Assembly: GCA_028703175.1 (NCBI GenBank)
Contig: JAQVNJ010000044.1
Location: 1 to 40,399, forward strand
Reading direction: 5' to 3'
Origin: JAAYCB01 sp012744395
GTDB lineage: Bacteria > Planctomycetota > Planctomycetia > Pirellulales > Thermoguttaceae
Length of the DNA: 40,399 nucleotides
In this document: positions 1-7,869 of the stretch, one piece after another
Layout of the letters: every line of letters starts with the position of its first letter
How positions within the stretch are numbered: the stretch's first letter is position 1
Notes under the pieces: generated by a model
What the model saw: only the letters and a program-made list of their open reading frames with translations
Told to the model about the DNA's origin: nothing
The model's database searches: none
Position numbers and translations under genes: made by a program

Positions 1-2
1 AC

Positions 3-536
3 GCGGCCTGGGAAATGATCGGCGACTCGAACATGTTCCTCGGCGGGGCCACCTACCATCTCGGCGACGACCTGGCCGTGACCTACATGACCAGTGCCGG
101 GCAACTCGATAGCCTCGCCGCCGGCAGCGGCGACGTCTACATGCACAGCATCGTGATGGAGTTGGGGCTGACCGAGCGGCTGGACTGGATCATCCAAAGC
201 GATCTGCTCTACCGAAACGGCGCGGATCGCGAGCGGACCGCCGGCGGCGTCAACCAGTACCTCCTGTGGACCCTTAACGAGTGCTGGGCGTTCGGCTTCC
301 GCTTTGAATGGCTCTACGACCGCGACGGCGCGTTTGTGAGTCCCGGCCGGGCCGCGGGCAACTTCTACAACCTGACCGCCGGCATCAACTGGAAGCCCCA
401 CGCCAACGTGATCTTCCGGCCGGAGGTTCGCTACGATTGGTTCAGCGGGACCTATGCTCCTGGCGGCTTGCCCTTCGATGCGGGGCGGGAAAACGAGCAG
501 TTCTCGGGTGGGTTCGACCTGATCTTCTTGTTCTGA
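3..536 (+). CDS. Outer-membrane beta-barrel porin, BBP2 type (3' part only)
   Basis: The reading frame is open from the left edge, so the gene is cut and only the last 177 or so residues are visible. The sequence alternates aromatic, glycine and polar residues as in beta strands (for example NFYNLTAGINWKP, FRPEVRYDW) and ends in Phe, the usual C-terminal signal of barrels inserted by the BAM machinery. It aligns by eye with the C-terminal third of the complete porin at 30152-31690: both have Y.HSIV, G.NQYL, a R.EW..D.DG block and RPEVR.D. From that I infer a BBP2/OmpL-like porin in the outer membrane; its substrate cannot be read. A strong hairpin follows the stop at once, so it is the last gene of its transcript. 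Confidence 0.75.
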   Translation, partial: AAWEMIGDSNMFLGGATYHLGDDLAVTYMTSAGQLDSLAAGSGDVYMHSIVMELGLTERLDWIIQSDLLYRNGADRERTAGGVNQYLLWTLNECWAFGFRFEWLYDRDGAFVSPGRAAGNFYNLTAGINWKPHANVIFRPEVRYDWFSGTYAPGGLPFDAGRENEQFSGGFDLIFLF

Positions 537-561
537 CCCGGCCGCGGTGGAACACATCAAA

Positions 562-592
562 CGCCGGCGGCCGCGGTTCGCGGCCGCCGGCG
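562..592 (+). terminator. Strong GC-rich hairpin, intrinsic terminator
   Basis: A perfect 14-bp inverted repeat (CGCCGGCGGCCGCG and its complement) encloses a 3-base loop. It starts 26 bases after the porin stop codon and is followed by a mildly T-rich run (ctgttgatttcttgg). It probably ends the porin transcript and isolates the P-II gene. The T tract is imperfect, so termination efficiency is uncertain. Confidence 0.65.
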
Positions 593-700
593 CTGTTGAT
601 TTCTTGGACCGGCCGCTGGGAGCGAGACGCGGCAGCTTTCCGCGCTTGGACTGCGGGCTTTCTTGCCCGTGACCGGTGCTTGCCAAGAGACGCGGCGGAG

Positions 701-723
701 GTTCCCAAGCGGGAGCTTGGGGG
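701..723. repeat. REP-like palindrome, copy 1
   Basis: GTTCCCAAGC followed by GGGAGCTTGGG forms an imperfect palindrome in the spacer between the porin and the P-II gene. The same core, with arms GTTCCCAAGC and GCTTGGGAAC, recurs at 21735, 40169 and 40211 and as a half copy at 40284. It is part of a dispersed intergenic repeat family and lies about 80 bases before the P-II start. Confidence 0.7.
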
Positions 724-806
724 GGCAGGAAAAGCCGGCGGCCTTGAGAGGCGCGCTTTCCGGCGGTAGGATCAATGCATCCAGCCGCGTGGAAAGGGAC
801 TCGATC

Positions 807-1154
807 ATGAAACTGATCATCGCAATCATTCAGCCCAATCGACTCGAAGCGGTCAAGGCCGCCCTGGCCGAGGTCGAGGTCTTCCGGTTGACGGTGATGG
901 ATGTTCAGGGCTTTGGCCGCCAGCAGGGCCACACGGAGATGTACCGCGGCCACGAGTTCACCGTCAACCTGGTCCGCAAGGTGCAGTTGATGATTGGGGT
1001 CAACGAGGAGTTCCTTGAGCCGACGATCGACGCGATCATCAAAGGCGGCCGCACCGGCAAGTCGGGCGAAGTCGGCGACGGCAAGATTTTTGTCCTTCCC
1101 CTGGACGACTGCATCCGCATCCGCACGGGCGAACGCGGCGGCGAGGCGATCTGA
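807..1154 (+). CDS. glnB: P-II family nitrogen regulatory protein (GlnB/GlnK-like)
   Basis: This 115-residue protein matches the P-II family over its whole length. P-II trimers sense ATP/ADP and 2-oxoglutarate and control nitrogen assimilation partners in the cytoplasm. Visible signatures are the T-loop start GFGRQQGHTEMYRG (residues 35-48), the B-loop TGKSGEVGDGKIFV and the C-terminal RIRTGE. The ATG at 807 is chosen because AAAGGGA lies just upstream and the family N-terminus (MKLIIAIIQP) starts there. Two oddities stand out. Residue 51, the Tyr that is uridylylated in enterobacterial P-II, is Phe here (Y46 is kept). The B-loop also has about three extra residues (SGEV where E. coli GlnB has I). 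No amtB or glnA is adjacent in the window. The family call is secure; the choice between glnB and glnK is not. Confidence 0.9.
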   Translation: MKLIIAIIQPNRLEAVKAALAEVEVFRLTVMDVQGFGRQQGHTEMYRGHEFTVNLVRKVQLMIGVNEEFLEPTIDAIIKGGRTGKSGEVGDGKIFVLPLDDCIRIRTGERGGEAI

Positions 1155-1164
1155 GGCGCTCGGG

Positions 1165-2265
1165 CTAGTCTGAAGGCACTTCCGGGTCGTCGTAGGGGCT
1201 TTTCTGCCGCGGCATGAACTTGCACATCAGCACGCCGCCGAAGTACAGGAGACTGAGAGGCGCGGACATCAGCAGCAGGCTGCCCGGGTCGGGCGGAGTC
1301 AGCAACGACGCGACCATGAAGATCACCAAAATCGCCACCCGCCACTTGGAGAGGTACGCTTCGACCGTGAAGATTCCGATCCGCTCCAGGAAGAGCATCA
1401 CCAGGGGGAGTTGGAAACCGATGCCGAAGCCCAGCGGCAAGACCAGCACGAACCCCAGCCAGTAGGTGATTCGGGGATCGGGGTCGATGTTCAACATCGA
1501 GTTGAACATGAAGAGGAACTTCAACACCGGCTGAAAAACGAAGAAGAAGACGGTCGCCGCGCCCAGCAGGAAAAGGCCGAGGCTCATCGGCAAAAAAATG
1601 TGGACGTATTTTTTCTCATGCGGATACAGGCCCGCGGCCACGAAGGACCAGACCTGGTAGAAGACCCAGGGGCTGGAAAGAACAAGCCCCACGAGCAGGG
1701 CGGCTTTGATATAGACCGAAAACGGTTCCTGGACGTTGAAACTCTTGGGCGTAATTCGATCATCCTCTTCCAGACGCCGCCACAAGATGACTTCCTTCAA
1801 CTCCTTGGCTTCCTCGCCCGCCGCTACGTCCACGGCGGCCGCGCCGGCCGGCGGGGAGCCGGTTGACGGGCCGGCCGCCTGATCCGCCGGGCCGGCGGAC
1901 TGGGGGTGGGATTGCACGCCAAGCTGCCGAGCGATCTCGTCCGGATTGATGAGAAAACGCTCCGGCAGCAACTGTTCCTCTCGAACCACTGAGGCGATAT
2001 CCTGCGGATATCCGAGCCCAGCCAGGTGGTCGATCTCGTCAGCGACCCTCTTTTCCGATTGCCGGACGTAGTATTGGAGCATCGCGTTTCGGAGAGGGGC
2101 CTGAATCCAATCCACCACGTACTCGGCCGCAAAGATTCCGATGACGAATCCGATCGCAATCCCCACCAGCGCCCGCCAAAGACAGGTTCGCAGTTCTTCG
2201 AGGTGCTCCCCGAAGGTCATCGTCGAGTTTCGAAACAGGTCTTCGTCGGTGCGTTTTCGCGGCAT
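1165..2265 (-). CDS. tatC: Sec-independent protein translocase subunit TatC, with large loop insertion
   Basis: TatC is the multi-spanning receptor of the twin-arginine pathway and binds folded precursors at the inner membrane. This 366-residue protein has the cytoplasmic N-terminal signature FGEHLEELR (residues 18-26), six hydrophobic segments, the PFSVYIK...SSPWVFYQVWSFVAAGLYPHE block (about 181-216) and LLTPPDPGS near the C-terminus. The family usually has about 250 residues. The excess sits between the first membrane segment (APL at 56-58) and PFSVYIK: about 105 residues, charged and then Pro/Ala/Gly-rich, in what should be the first periplasmic loop. The residue equivalent to E. coli Glu170 is Gln (FGIGFQLP), a substitution common outside proteobacteria. 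MPRKRT at 2265 is chosen because the upstream extension is Pro/Arg-rich and unlike TatC; Met16 is an alternative. No tatA is adjacent. It is divergent from manA. Confidence 0.92.
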   Translation of the reverse strand: MPRKRTDEDLFRNSTMTFGEHLEELRTCLWRALVGIAIGFVIGIFAAEYVVDWIQAPLRNAMLQYYVRQSEKRVADEIDHLAGLGYPQDIASVVREEQLLPERFLINPDEIARQLGVQSHPQSAGPADQAAGPSTGSPPAGAAAVDVAAGEEAKELKEVILWRRLEEDDRITPKSFNVQEPFSVYIKAALLVGLVLSSPWVFYQVWSFVAAGLYPHEKKYVHIFLPMSLGLFLLGAATVFFFVFQPVLKFLFMFNSMLNIDPDPRITYWLGFVLVLPLGFGIGFQLPLVMLFLERIGIFTVEAYLSKWRVAILVIFMVASLLTPPDPGSLLLMSAPLSLLYFGGVLMCKFMPRQKSPYDDPEVPSD

Positions 2266-2386
2266 ATTCGTGAATCGGTGACCAAAGCGGGTGGGGGAGA
2301 GGCCGGGCGCAAGGCCTGCCGAGTCCGTGGCAGGAGTGGGACGCCGCGGGGGCGTGGGCTGCCCAGCCAGCCCCTTTGATGTGCCT

Positions 2387-2414
2387 TTGCGGCGGTGGCT
2401 AAAGTTCTTATGAT
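2387..2414 (+). promoter_or_regulatory. Candidate promoter for manA
   Basis: TTGCGG (2387-2392) and TATGAT (2409-2414) are separated by 16 bases in the divergent tatC/manA spacer. The -10 is good and the -35 is only moderate. It would give a leader of about 130 bases before the manA ATG at 2549. Confidence 0.3.
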
Positions 2415-2548
2415 ACCAGCGACGTGGCGAGCCCACAACGAACATGCCCCCCGGCGGGCCGGTCCACCGTTTGCACGTATGCTGCGGCAGGCCGCGGAAA
2501 CCGGCGGCACGGCGGGTCAAGCTGTTCCAGCAGACGAGACGACAATCG

Positions 2549-3523
2549 ATGATTGCACTGTATCCCCTCCGGTTTCACCCAATCTACAAGGAGTACATGT
2601 GGGGGGGGCGCCGCTTTGGGCCCATCCTCGGCCGCGACTTGGCGCCCGACAAAATCTACGCGGAGAGCTGGGAAATTGCCGACCACCCCCAGGGGCGCAG
2701 CACAGTGGCGGCCGGCCCGTTGCGGGGCGAATCGCTCTCCGACCTGATCGCTGGCCGTGGGCCGGCGATTCTCGGCAGGCACGGGCCGATGCCGCGGTTT
2801 CCGCTGCTCCTGAAATATCTGGACGCCCAGGCGCCCCTCTCGCTCCAAGTCCATCCCGACGACCGTTTGGCTGCCGAAATGGGGCTGTCGGACCCAGGCA
2901 AGACCGAAGCCTGGTTCGTCCTCGATGCACAACCCGGCAGCCTGCTGTGGGCCGGTCTGGCGGAGCCGATCGATCGGGCAACCGTCGAAAAAGCACTGCT
3001 TCGCGGCGAGATCGAGCGTCTTCTGCATCGGGTTGAACCCTCGCCGGGCGACTGCCTGCTGATTCCCGCCGGGACGGTTCATGCACTGGGGGCGGGGCTC
3101 CTTGTGGCGGAGATCCAGCAGATGAGCGACAACACGTTCCGCCTCTCCGACTGGGGTCGCGTCGGTCCGGACGGCAAGGCCCGCCAGCTCCACCTGGAAC
3201 AGGGATTGCGGGCGATCGATTATGGCCGCGGTCCGATCGAGCCGACTCGCGGGCGACCTGCCGGCCGCCCAGGGGTAACGCGGCTGGCCGAGTGCGACCA
3301 GTTTGTTCTTGAACTCTGGCAACTGGAAGAGGAGGGACAAATTGGGGGCAGCGGCGGCTGCGTGATCGTAACCGTTGTCGAGGGGCAGATCGAGATCGAG
3401 GGGGATGTTGTGCCGCCGCTCCGACTCGGAGAAACGATCCTCCTGCCGGCGTGCTGCGGGCCGCTGCGGATTTCTCCGCTTGGCGCGGCCGCTGCACGTT
3501 TCCTGGCCGCCCAGCTTCCCTAG
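2549..3523 (+). CDS. manA: Mannose-6-phosphate isomerase, short ManA type
   Basis: This 324-residue cytoplasmic enzyme should interconvert mannose 6-phosphate and fructose 6-phosphate using a bound Zn ion. Visible signatures are EYMWGG (15-20), the zinc site SLQVHPDD (Q100, H102), GKTEAWFVL (E120), PAGTVHAL (H178) and the active-site block EIQQMSDNTFRLSDWGR (R198). The length fits the short Bacillus-type class. A cupin-like C-terminal portion carries no other obvious motif. MIALYPLRF at 2549 is chosen because this is where family similarity starts; the upstream open frame is Arg-rich and overlaps the divergent spacer. It could also be annotated as a class I isomerase of unspecified sugar. It supplies mannose units for glycan or GDP-mannose synthesis, but no partner gene lies next to it. 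Confidence 0.9.
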   Translation: MIALYPLRFHPIYKEYMWGGRRFGPILGRDLAPDKIYAESWEIADHPQGRSTVAAGPLRGESLSDLIAGRGPAILGRHGPMPRFPLLLKYLDAQAPLSLQVHPDDRLAAEMGLSDPGKTEAWFVLDAQPGSLLWAGLAEPIDRATVEKALLRGEIERLLHRVEPSPGDCLLIPAGTVHALGAGLLVAEIQQMSDNTFRLSDWGRVGPDGKARQLHLEQGLRAIDYGRGPIEPTRGRPAGRPGVTRLAECDQFVLELWQLEEEGQIGGSGGCVIVTVVEGQIEIEGDVVPPLRLGETILLPACCGPLRISPLGAAAARFLAAQLP

Positions 3524-3621
3524 CCGCAGTCAGCCTTTTCGTTTGTCGGGTTTGTCTCTATAATCCCCGCCTTCCCTTTGCCCCTGGAGCGTGGTTTCCT
3601 CATGGCGGCTGGAGATCGACG

Positions 3622-3897
3622 ATGCGGATCATTGCGGGGTTTCTGATCTTCCTGACCCTTGCCGCCGGAGGCTTCGGCTGCCGTGGAATGCACATCCCCC
3701 GCATTCAGGGACCGGGCACGGCGCCCTACCAACGGGGCATCGCCGAGCGATTCGATCCTTATCCGGAGAACGACGTGGGACCGGCCGTGGTTGGCGGCCG
3801 CCCGCGAGATTTCGACCGGCCGGCGGCCGAGCCGGTTCGAGCCGGCTGGCTGCGCCAGCCGCCCATCAGGAGCGGCTTGCCGCCGAGCCCGCTTTGA
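3622..3897 (+). CDS. Small predicted lipoprotein, function unknown
   Basis: This 91-residue protein starts with a lipoprotein-like signal: MRII, a hydrophobic core, then GGFGC with the Cys at position 20 as the likely lipidated residue. The mature part is short, Pro/Gly/Arg-rich and probably unstructured, with PYQRGIAERFDPYPENDVGP in its middle. The ATG at 3622 is preceded by GGAG at a good distance, which supports it over upstream starts. The gene lies downstream of manA and converges with the glycosidase-like gene. I recognise no family. Its reality rests on the signal peptide, the ribosome-binding site and its place in a gap that nothing else fills. Confidence 0.55.
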   Translation: MRIIAGFLIFLTLAAGGFGCRGMHIPRIQGPGTAPYQRGIAERFDPYPENDVGPAVVGGRPRDFDRPAAEPVRAGWLRQPPIRSGLPPSPL

Positions 3898-3942
3898 CGC
3901 CCGTTTGAGCGAGCAAGCGCAGTCCTTGCCCGGCGAGTGCAA

Positions 3943-3972
3943 ACCCGCCCCCCCGGGTGGTGTTCTTCTCTT
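3943..3972 (+). terminator. Weak candidate terminator between convergent genes
   Basis: A short stem ACCCG/CGGGT with a six-C loop (3943-3958) is followed by a T-rich stretch (ggtgttcttctctttt). It lies between the stops of the lipoprotein gene and the convergent glycosidase-like gene. The stem is only 5 bp, so support is limited. Confidence 0.3.
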
Positions 3973-4004
3973 TTGTGGGTGGCCCATTTTCAGCCCCTTT
4001 CGCC

Positions 4005-6608
4005 TCACTCTTCAATCGTCACCGCTGCCAGCACGGGGGCCGCGGGCGTGTCCAGGTCGCGGAATAGGACCGCCTCGATCGGCGCATCGCGCAACTCGAC
4101 GCCGAGCACGTTCAGATGCCAGGGTTCGCCGCGGAGACCGGCGGTCACCTCGTCGGCCGAGGGGCTTGCGGTCCATTCGTCGATCGTCCGTCCGGTGACC
4201 AGCGGAACGGTCTGCCGCTGGCCGTCGGCATAGCAGATGACGTATTCGGCCACCGCCCCCCAGGGCCCCGTGCCGGGATCATTGGAGCTCCAGCCATGGA
4301 CGTTGCCCAGAAAAAACGCCCGGCGTCCCTTGCGTCCGACCGGGATGCGAACCTCCGTCGGCCACTGGCGATTGGCCGGCGCGCGCGGCGAATGCAGTAC
4401 GACCAGGCCGCGGCCGCCGTTTTCCTGCGGATCGATGAGTTCGAAGGGGACGCCGCCGGCCTGTTGCCTGCCGGTCTTCAGCCCGGTGAAAAGGAACTTG
4501 CCGGGTTCGGGCACTCCGAACGGCGCCGTGAAGGGATCGGTATTGGCCACCGCGCGAACGTCGATCGTCGTGCACCGGTCCGGATCAACCGGTTTCTCAA
4601 GAGGGAAGACAATCAGGCCGGGAATCGGCTGGGCCGCCGGGCCGGCGGTTTCATAATAGCGCTTGACGATGGACGGAAAATCCCAGCGCTGTCTCTGTTC
4701 GGAGCGCGTGGCGAGTTCTACGCCCGGCGGCAGCGCCCGCGGCGGCCGCGACGCCGGCAGGTGGAGAACCGTCCGCCGCGGCGGGCGGCGCTTGGGCAGA
4801 TCCAGCGCCAGCTCGACACCCCGAGCGGTCCCTCGGACCCGCAGGTTCATCTCGCCGAAATGGGTCGGCGCGCGGCGGATCGCAATCACCTGCCCCTCGC
4901 CAAGCCACCAATCGGCGGCGGCCGGCAGCAGGTGCAGCTCGTCGCCCCGCTCGTCGATCAGCATGTGGCGGAGCATCAGCGCATAGTTCGACGCGCCGGT
5001 GACGTGGGGGATCGTGTTGCTCCAGGCGAATCGGCGCTGAGGGAAGACGCCCTCGGGAAACGCCTGCGCGGCCGTCGAGTGGAGCAGATACCAGTGGAAA
5101 TCCTCAACGACCTGGGCATGATCGCCCCGCCGCAGCGAGGCCATCGTGGTGTAGGCCGACATGTAGGGATGGATCGCCGGCGCGCCGCCAAGCCACTGGA
5201 TCGTGCCCTCGATGAACCCGCCGCCGTGGACGTGCCGCGCATGGTCGATCGTGGCGACCACGCGCGGATCGTCCGGGTCGAACAGCGCGGTCGGCCAGAG
5301 TGTCTCCGTGTTTCCCCAGTGCGTGCCGGCGAGTTCCCAACTCGGCGGGAAGTGATTGCACCCCACCCGCCGCACGGCCGCATCAATTGCCGCCCGGTAT
5401 CGGCCGGCCTGTTCGCGAAGCTCGGCGGCTTCGCTGTTCCGCCCAAGCTCGCCGGCCGCATCGGCCGCGCACAATAGCCCGCGAAGGTTCCAGATGTCGT
5501 AGCCGACGATGTGGTGCTTGCCGTCCCAGAGATATTCGCCGTCGGCAGGCGCGGCGGGCAGCAGGCCGGCAAACGGGCCCTCGGTCGTCTGGCGCGTCTG
5601 GATGATCCAATCGGCCGCTCGGCGGATCTGGGGATAGGCGGCCGCGAGCCACGCCCGATCGCCCGTGATCTGAAAATACTGCCAAAGAACCCAGAGGGCC
5701 TGGCCGTTGGCGTCGAACTGGTCCTTTTGGCTCTCGAAGCGGCCGTCGCCGCGCTGCCGGGCGAGATAGGCCTCGACGGCCTTGCGTGCCGGGCCCCAGA
5801 GCGCGGCCTCCTCCAACTCCATGAGCTGGTAGCCCCCGTCGCGGATGTAGAACTCGTCGTAAAAGCCTTCGCCCCCCTGTAGCACCCCATGATCGTTGGC
5901 GATCAACTGGCAGACATGCGCGGCCCGCAGCGCCTCGGTCGCCTTGCGGCAGGGAACCTCGATCGTCGCCGCGCCGTCCAGAAGCTCGCGCCAGTAGGCG
6001 ATCGTCCGCTCCTGCCAGAGTTGCGCGTCAATATCGTTGGGAAGACTGCCCGCTTCGAGCGGCGCAAAAGGAATCCACGCGCTGGCTGCGGCCGACTCAC
6101 CGGGCGCGAGGTTCCAGCGCTGGGTGCGGATCGCCTTGGGCTCGGGCCGATCGAGGAAGATTTCGAAGGCCGCTTCGCTCGCCTGATCGCCGCGGTTGCT
6201 GGCCGAAACGTGAACGAAGTTCAGGTAGTTCTCCCCCTCGGTCGGCCAATCGAAGGCGGCCCTCCAATCGCGGACCGACGGCAAGGGGCTGGCCCAGATT
6301 CTCACCTCGTAGCGAACCGGCCCGTCCTCGACGGAGAGCAGCACGATCGGCATCCAACCTTCGAGCAGGGTCTTCGGATGCTTCTTCCCCAAGGGGACCA
6401 GGTTGCGGCCGACGCGAATCTCCAACTCGCGCTTGCCGGCCAGCAGCAGCCGGTTCTCCGGCGTGATCCGCGTGCCGTCTTGGTAGTCTTTCAAGCCGAC
6501 GACGTTCCAGTCGTTGCGGAAATAGTTGAAGGGCTCTTCTGCTGCCGCGGCGGCCGCGACAAGGGTCCAAATCGCCACGCGCGAGAACGTGCAAATCGTT
6601 GGAGTCAT
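4005..6608 (-). CDS. Secreted six-hairpin glycosidase-like protein
   Basis: The 867-residue product starts with a signal peptide (hydrophobic core VAIWTLVAAAAAA, likely cut before EEPF near residue 22). A beta-rich N-terminal region (about 25-215) is followed by an (alpha/alpha)6-type catalytic region (about 235-600) with YDEFYIRDGGYQLMELEEA, LARQRGDGRFESQ, GQALWVLWQYFQITGD and FIEGTIQWLGGAPAIHPY. This resembles the debranching, trehalase and rhamnosidase folds. A C-terminal beta domain (about 700-867; FFLGNVHGWSSNDPG, AVAEYVICYADG) looks like a carbohydrate-binding or galactose-binding sandwich. Likely role: hydrolysis of a glycan in the periplasm or outside; family and substrate cannot be fixed. 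MTPTIC at 6608 is chosen because it gives the signal peptide; further upstream, the open frame runs through the methyltransferase gene in another frame. It lies 23 bases after the methyltransferase gene, probably as an operon. Confidence 0.8.
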   Translation of the reverse strand: MTPTICTFSRVAIWTLVAAAAAAEEPFNYFRNDWNVVGLKDYQDGTRITPENRLLLAGKRELEIRVGRNLVPLGKKHPKTLLEGWMPIVLLSVEDGPVRYEVRIWASPLPSVRDWRAAFDWPTEGENYLNFVHVSASNRGDQASEAAFEIFLDRPEPKAIRTQRWNLAPGESAAASAWIPFAPLEAGSLPNDIDAQLWQERTIAYWRELLDGAATIEVPCRKATEALRAAHVCQLIANDHGVLQGGEGFYDEFYIRDGGYQLMELEEAALWGPARKAVEAYLARQRGDGRFESQKDQFDANGQALWVLWQYFQITGDRAWLAAAYPQIRRAADWIIQTRQTTEGPFAGLLPAAPADGEYLWDGKHHIVGYDIWNLRGLLCAADAAGELGRNSEAAELREQAGRYRAAIDAAVRRVGCNHFPPSWELAGTHWGNTETLWPTALFDPDDPRVVATIDHARHVHGGGFIEGTIQWLGGAPAIHPYMSAYTTMASLRRGDHAQVVEDFHWYLLHSTAAQAFPEGVFPQRRFAWSNTIPHVTGASNYALMLRHMLIDERGDELHLLPAAADWWLGEGQVIAIRRAPTHFGEMNLRVRGTARGVELALDLPKRRPPRRTVLHLPASRPPRALPPGVELATRSEQRQRWDFPSIVKRYYETAGPAAQPIPGLIVFPLEKPVDPDRCTTIDVRAVANTDPFTAPFGVPEPGKFLFTGLKTGRQQAGGVPFELIDPQENGGRGLVVLHSPRAPANRQWPTEVRIPVGRKGRRAFFLGNVHGWSSNDPGTGPWGAVAEYVICYADGQRQTVPLVTGRTIDEWTASPSADEVTAGLRGEPWHLNVLGVELRDAPIEAVLFRDLDTPAAPVLAAVTIEE

Positions 6609-6631
6609 TGAAAAGGCCCTCCCGGCCGTGT

Positions 6632-7411
6632 TCAGCGTTTCCGCAGGATGTAGATCACGTCCTCCGTTTCGCGATCGATCCGGATCGGGTGATCGGCCTG
6701 GTAGGCGAAATCGCACGTCTCCACCAGCTCCAACTCGGGAACCTTGCCCAGCAGAGCCTGGAACTGGCCGGCCGTGTACGTGCGGAAGGTGAACTCGTCC
6801 TCGAGCCGGAACTGCCGGCTCGGCGTGTAGACGTGGAATGTCATGCGAACCCGCTCTCGCCGCCGCCGCCGATCGATCGCCAGCGATTGCATCTCGGAAT
6901 TGACGCAGAGGCTGCCCCGCCGCGCCGACCAGGCCTCGTGCTGGCAGGTGGAGTCTCCGCTGGGCGTCAAATGCAGTCCGAGTATGTAAAGGCCGCCCTT
7001 GGCCAGCGCCCTGGCCACGCATTGCAGATGGCCTGACGCCTGTTCCTCCGTCTGGAGGTGGCGGAAGCTGTTGATCATGTTGAACACCGCGTCGTGCTTT
7101 CGTGCCACGCGGAAAGCCGACATGTCGCCGACGACCGCGGTGGGTGGAAATCCATGTTTCGCCAGCCGTGCGTTGCAGTAGGCGACCGCCTTCGGGTTCA
7201 GGTCGTTTCCCTCGACCTCGTAGCCCGCCTGGGCGAACTTGATCATCAGGCGTCCCGTCCCGCAGGCCGGCTCGAACAGCCGCTGCACGCGGCGCGCGGC
7301 GTATTTGGCGAAACAATGCAGCAAGAAGTCGTACTCCGCCCTCCAGTCCGAGCCGAAGAGCACGTCGTAATACTTGGGAAAATCGTAGATGTCTCCCCGG
7401 ATCGTCTCCAT
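6632..7411 (-). CDS. Class I SAM-dependent methyltransferase
   Basis: This 259-residue cytoplasmic protein has the Rossmann methyltransferase pattern. Motif I is LFEPACGTGRLM, followed by the acidic post-I turn EVEGNDLNPKAV, then VVGDMSAF, DAVFNMINSFRHL and KGGLYILGLHL. METIRGDIYDFPKYYDVLF at 7411 is a typical start for this group; the upstream in-frame extension runs into intergenic micro-repeats and is rejected. The C-terminal half (MTFHVYTPSRQFRLEDEF, RTYTAGQFQALL) matches small-molecule methyltransferases of the Methyltransf_25 kind. The target is unknown. It is the first gene of a likely two-gene operon with the secreted glycosidase-like protein, 23 bases apart. That pairing does not by itself show a shared pathway. 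Confidence 0.85.
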   Translation of the reverse strand: METIRGDIYDFPKYYDVLFGSDWRAEYDFLLHCFAKYAARRVQRLFEPACGTGRLMIKFAQAGYEVEGNDLNPKAVAYCNARLAKHGFPPTAVVGDMSAFRVARKHDAVFNMINSFRHLQTEEQASGHLQCVARALAKGGLYILGLHLTPSGDSTCQHEAWSARRGSLCVNSEMQSLAIDRRRRRERVRMTFHVYTPSRQFRLEDEFTFRTYTAGQFQALLGKVPELELVETCDFAYQADHPIRIDRETEDVIYILRKR

Positions 7412-7467
7412 CGCAGCGCCGCTTCCAGACTTGTAAAAAAAGGTCCCAACGAGTGAATGACACATCG

Positions 7468-7497
7468 AATATAGCTGCTTTTCGCCAAGGTTCACAA
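7468..7497 (-). promoter_or_regulatory. Candidate sigma-70-like promoter for the methyltransferase operon
   Basis: On the minus strand, TTGTGA (7497-7492) and TATATT (7473-7468) are 18 bases apart. This would start a leader of about 50 bases before the ATG at 7411. The -35 element lies inside the first unit of the micro-repeat array, so the repeat may supply part of the promoter. Confidence 0.4.
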
Positions 7498-7551
7498 TCC
7501 AAGGTTCGAGGTTCAAGGTCCAAAATCGAAGGTTCACAATCCAAGGTCCAG
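7486..7551. repeat. Intergenic micro-repeat array (GGTTCACAATCCAAGG type)
   Basis: The same 19-mer, AAGGTTCACAATCCAAGGT, occurs at 7487-7505 and at 7529-7547, a 42-base offset. Related words (AAGGTTCGAGGTTCAAGGTCC) lie between them. No identical spacer-repeat rhythm is present, so this is not a CRISPR array. I infer a dispersed low-complexity intergenic repeat. Confidence 0.75.
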
Positions 7552-7869
7552 ATTCCCGTTCGTCCAGGGCTCTCGGCCCAAGGCCCCGCCTTGACGACTC
7601 TTGGCGATTGGGAATTGAGCCGTGAACCTTGCCGATTTCGGCGGAGATTCAGCGGATTGCCTGATCGAGAATCGGCACCGCCAATCCTCTTCTGCTGGGC
7701 GCTGCTTCCCCAGCGGCGAAGAAGCGGTGATAATGGCCGGAGACGGCGTCGCCGCCCGCACACGGCCTTGACGGGATTGTTCGCCGGGCCTAATCGCGAG
7801 GCGCGTCTTCGGGACGGCCGGGCAGCCGATCCCGCCGGAGGGATAGGATCATCGAACAGGGAGAATGCC

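Larger units (their letters stand above)
7412..7869. other. Divergent intergenic region with micro-repeats and a candidate promoter
   Basis: This 458-base spacer separates the methyltransferase gene (minus) from the 80-residue protein (plus). It holds an AT-richer patch (about 7430-7480) with a candidate minus-strand promoter and a micro-repeat array at 7486-7551. The rest is GC-rich with no convincing coding sequence on either strand; frames that cross it have repeat-derived or Arg/Pro-rich translations. Confidence 0.6.

Noticed and set aside
7486..7551. Possible CRISPR array
   Set aside because: Repeat units are short, unevenly spaced and without unique spacers of constant length, and there are no cas genes.
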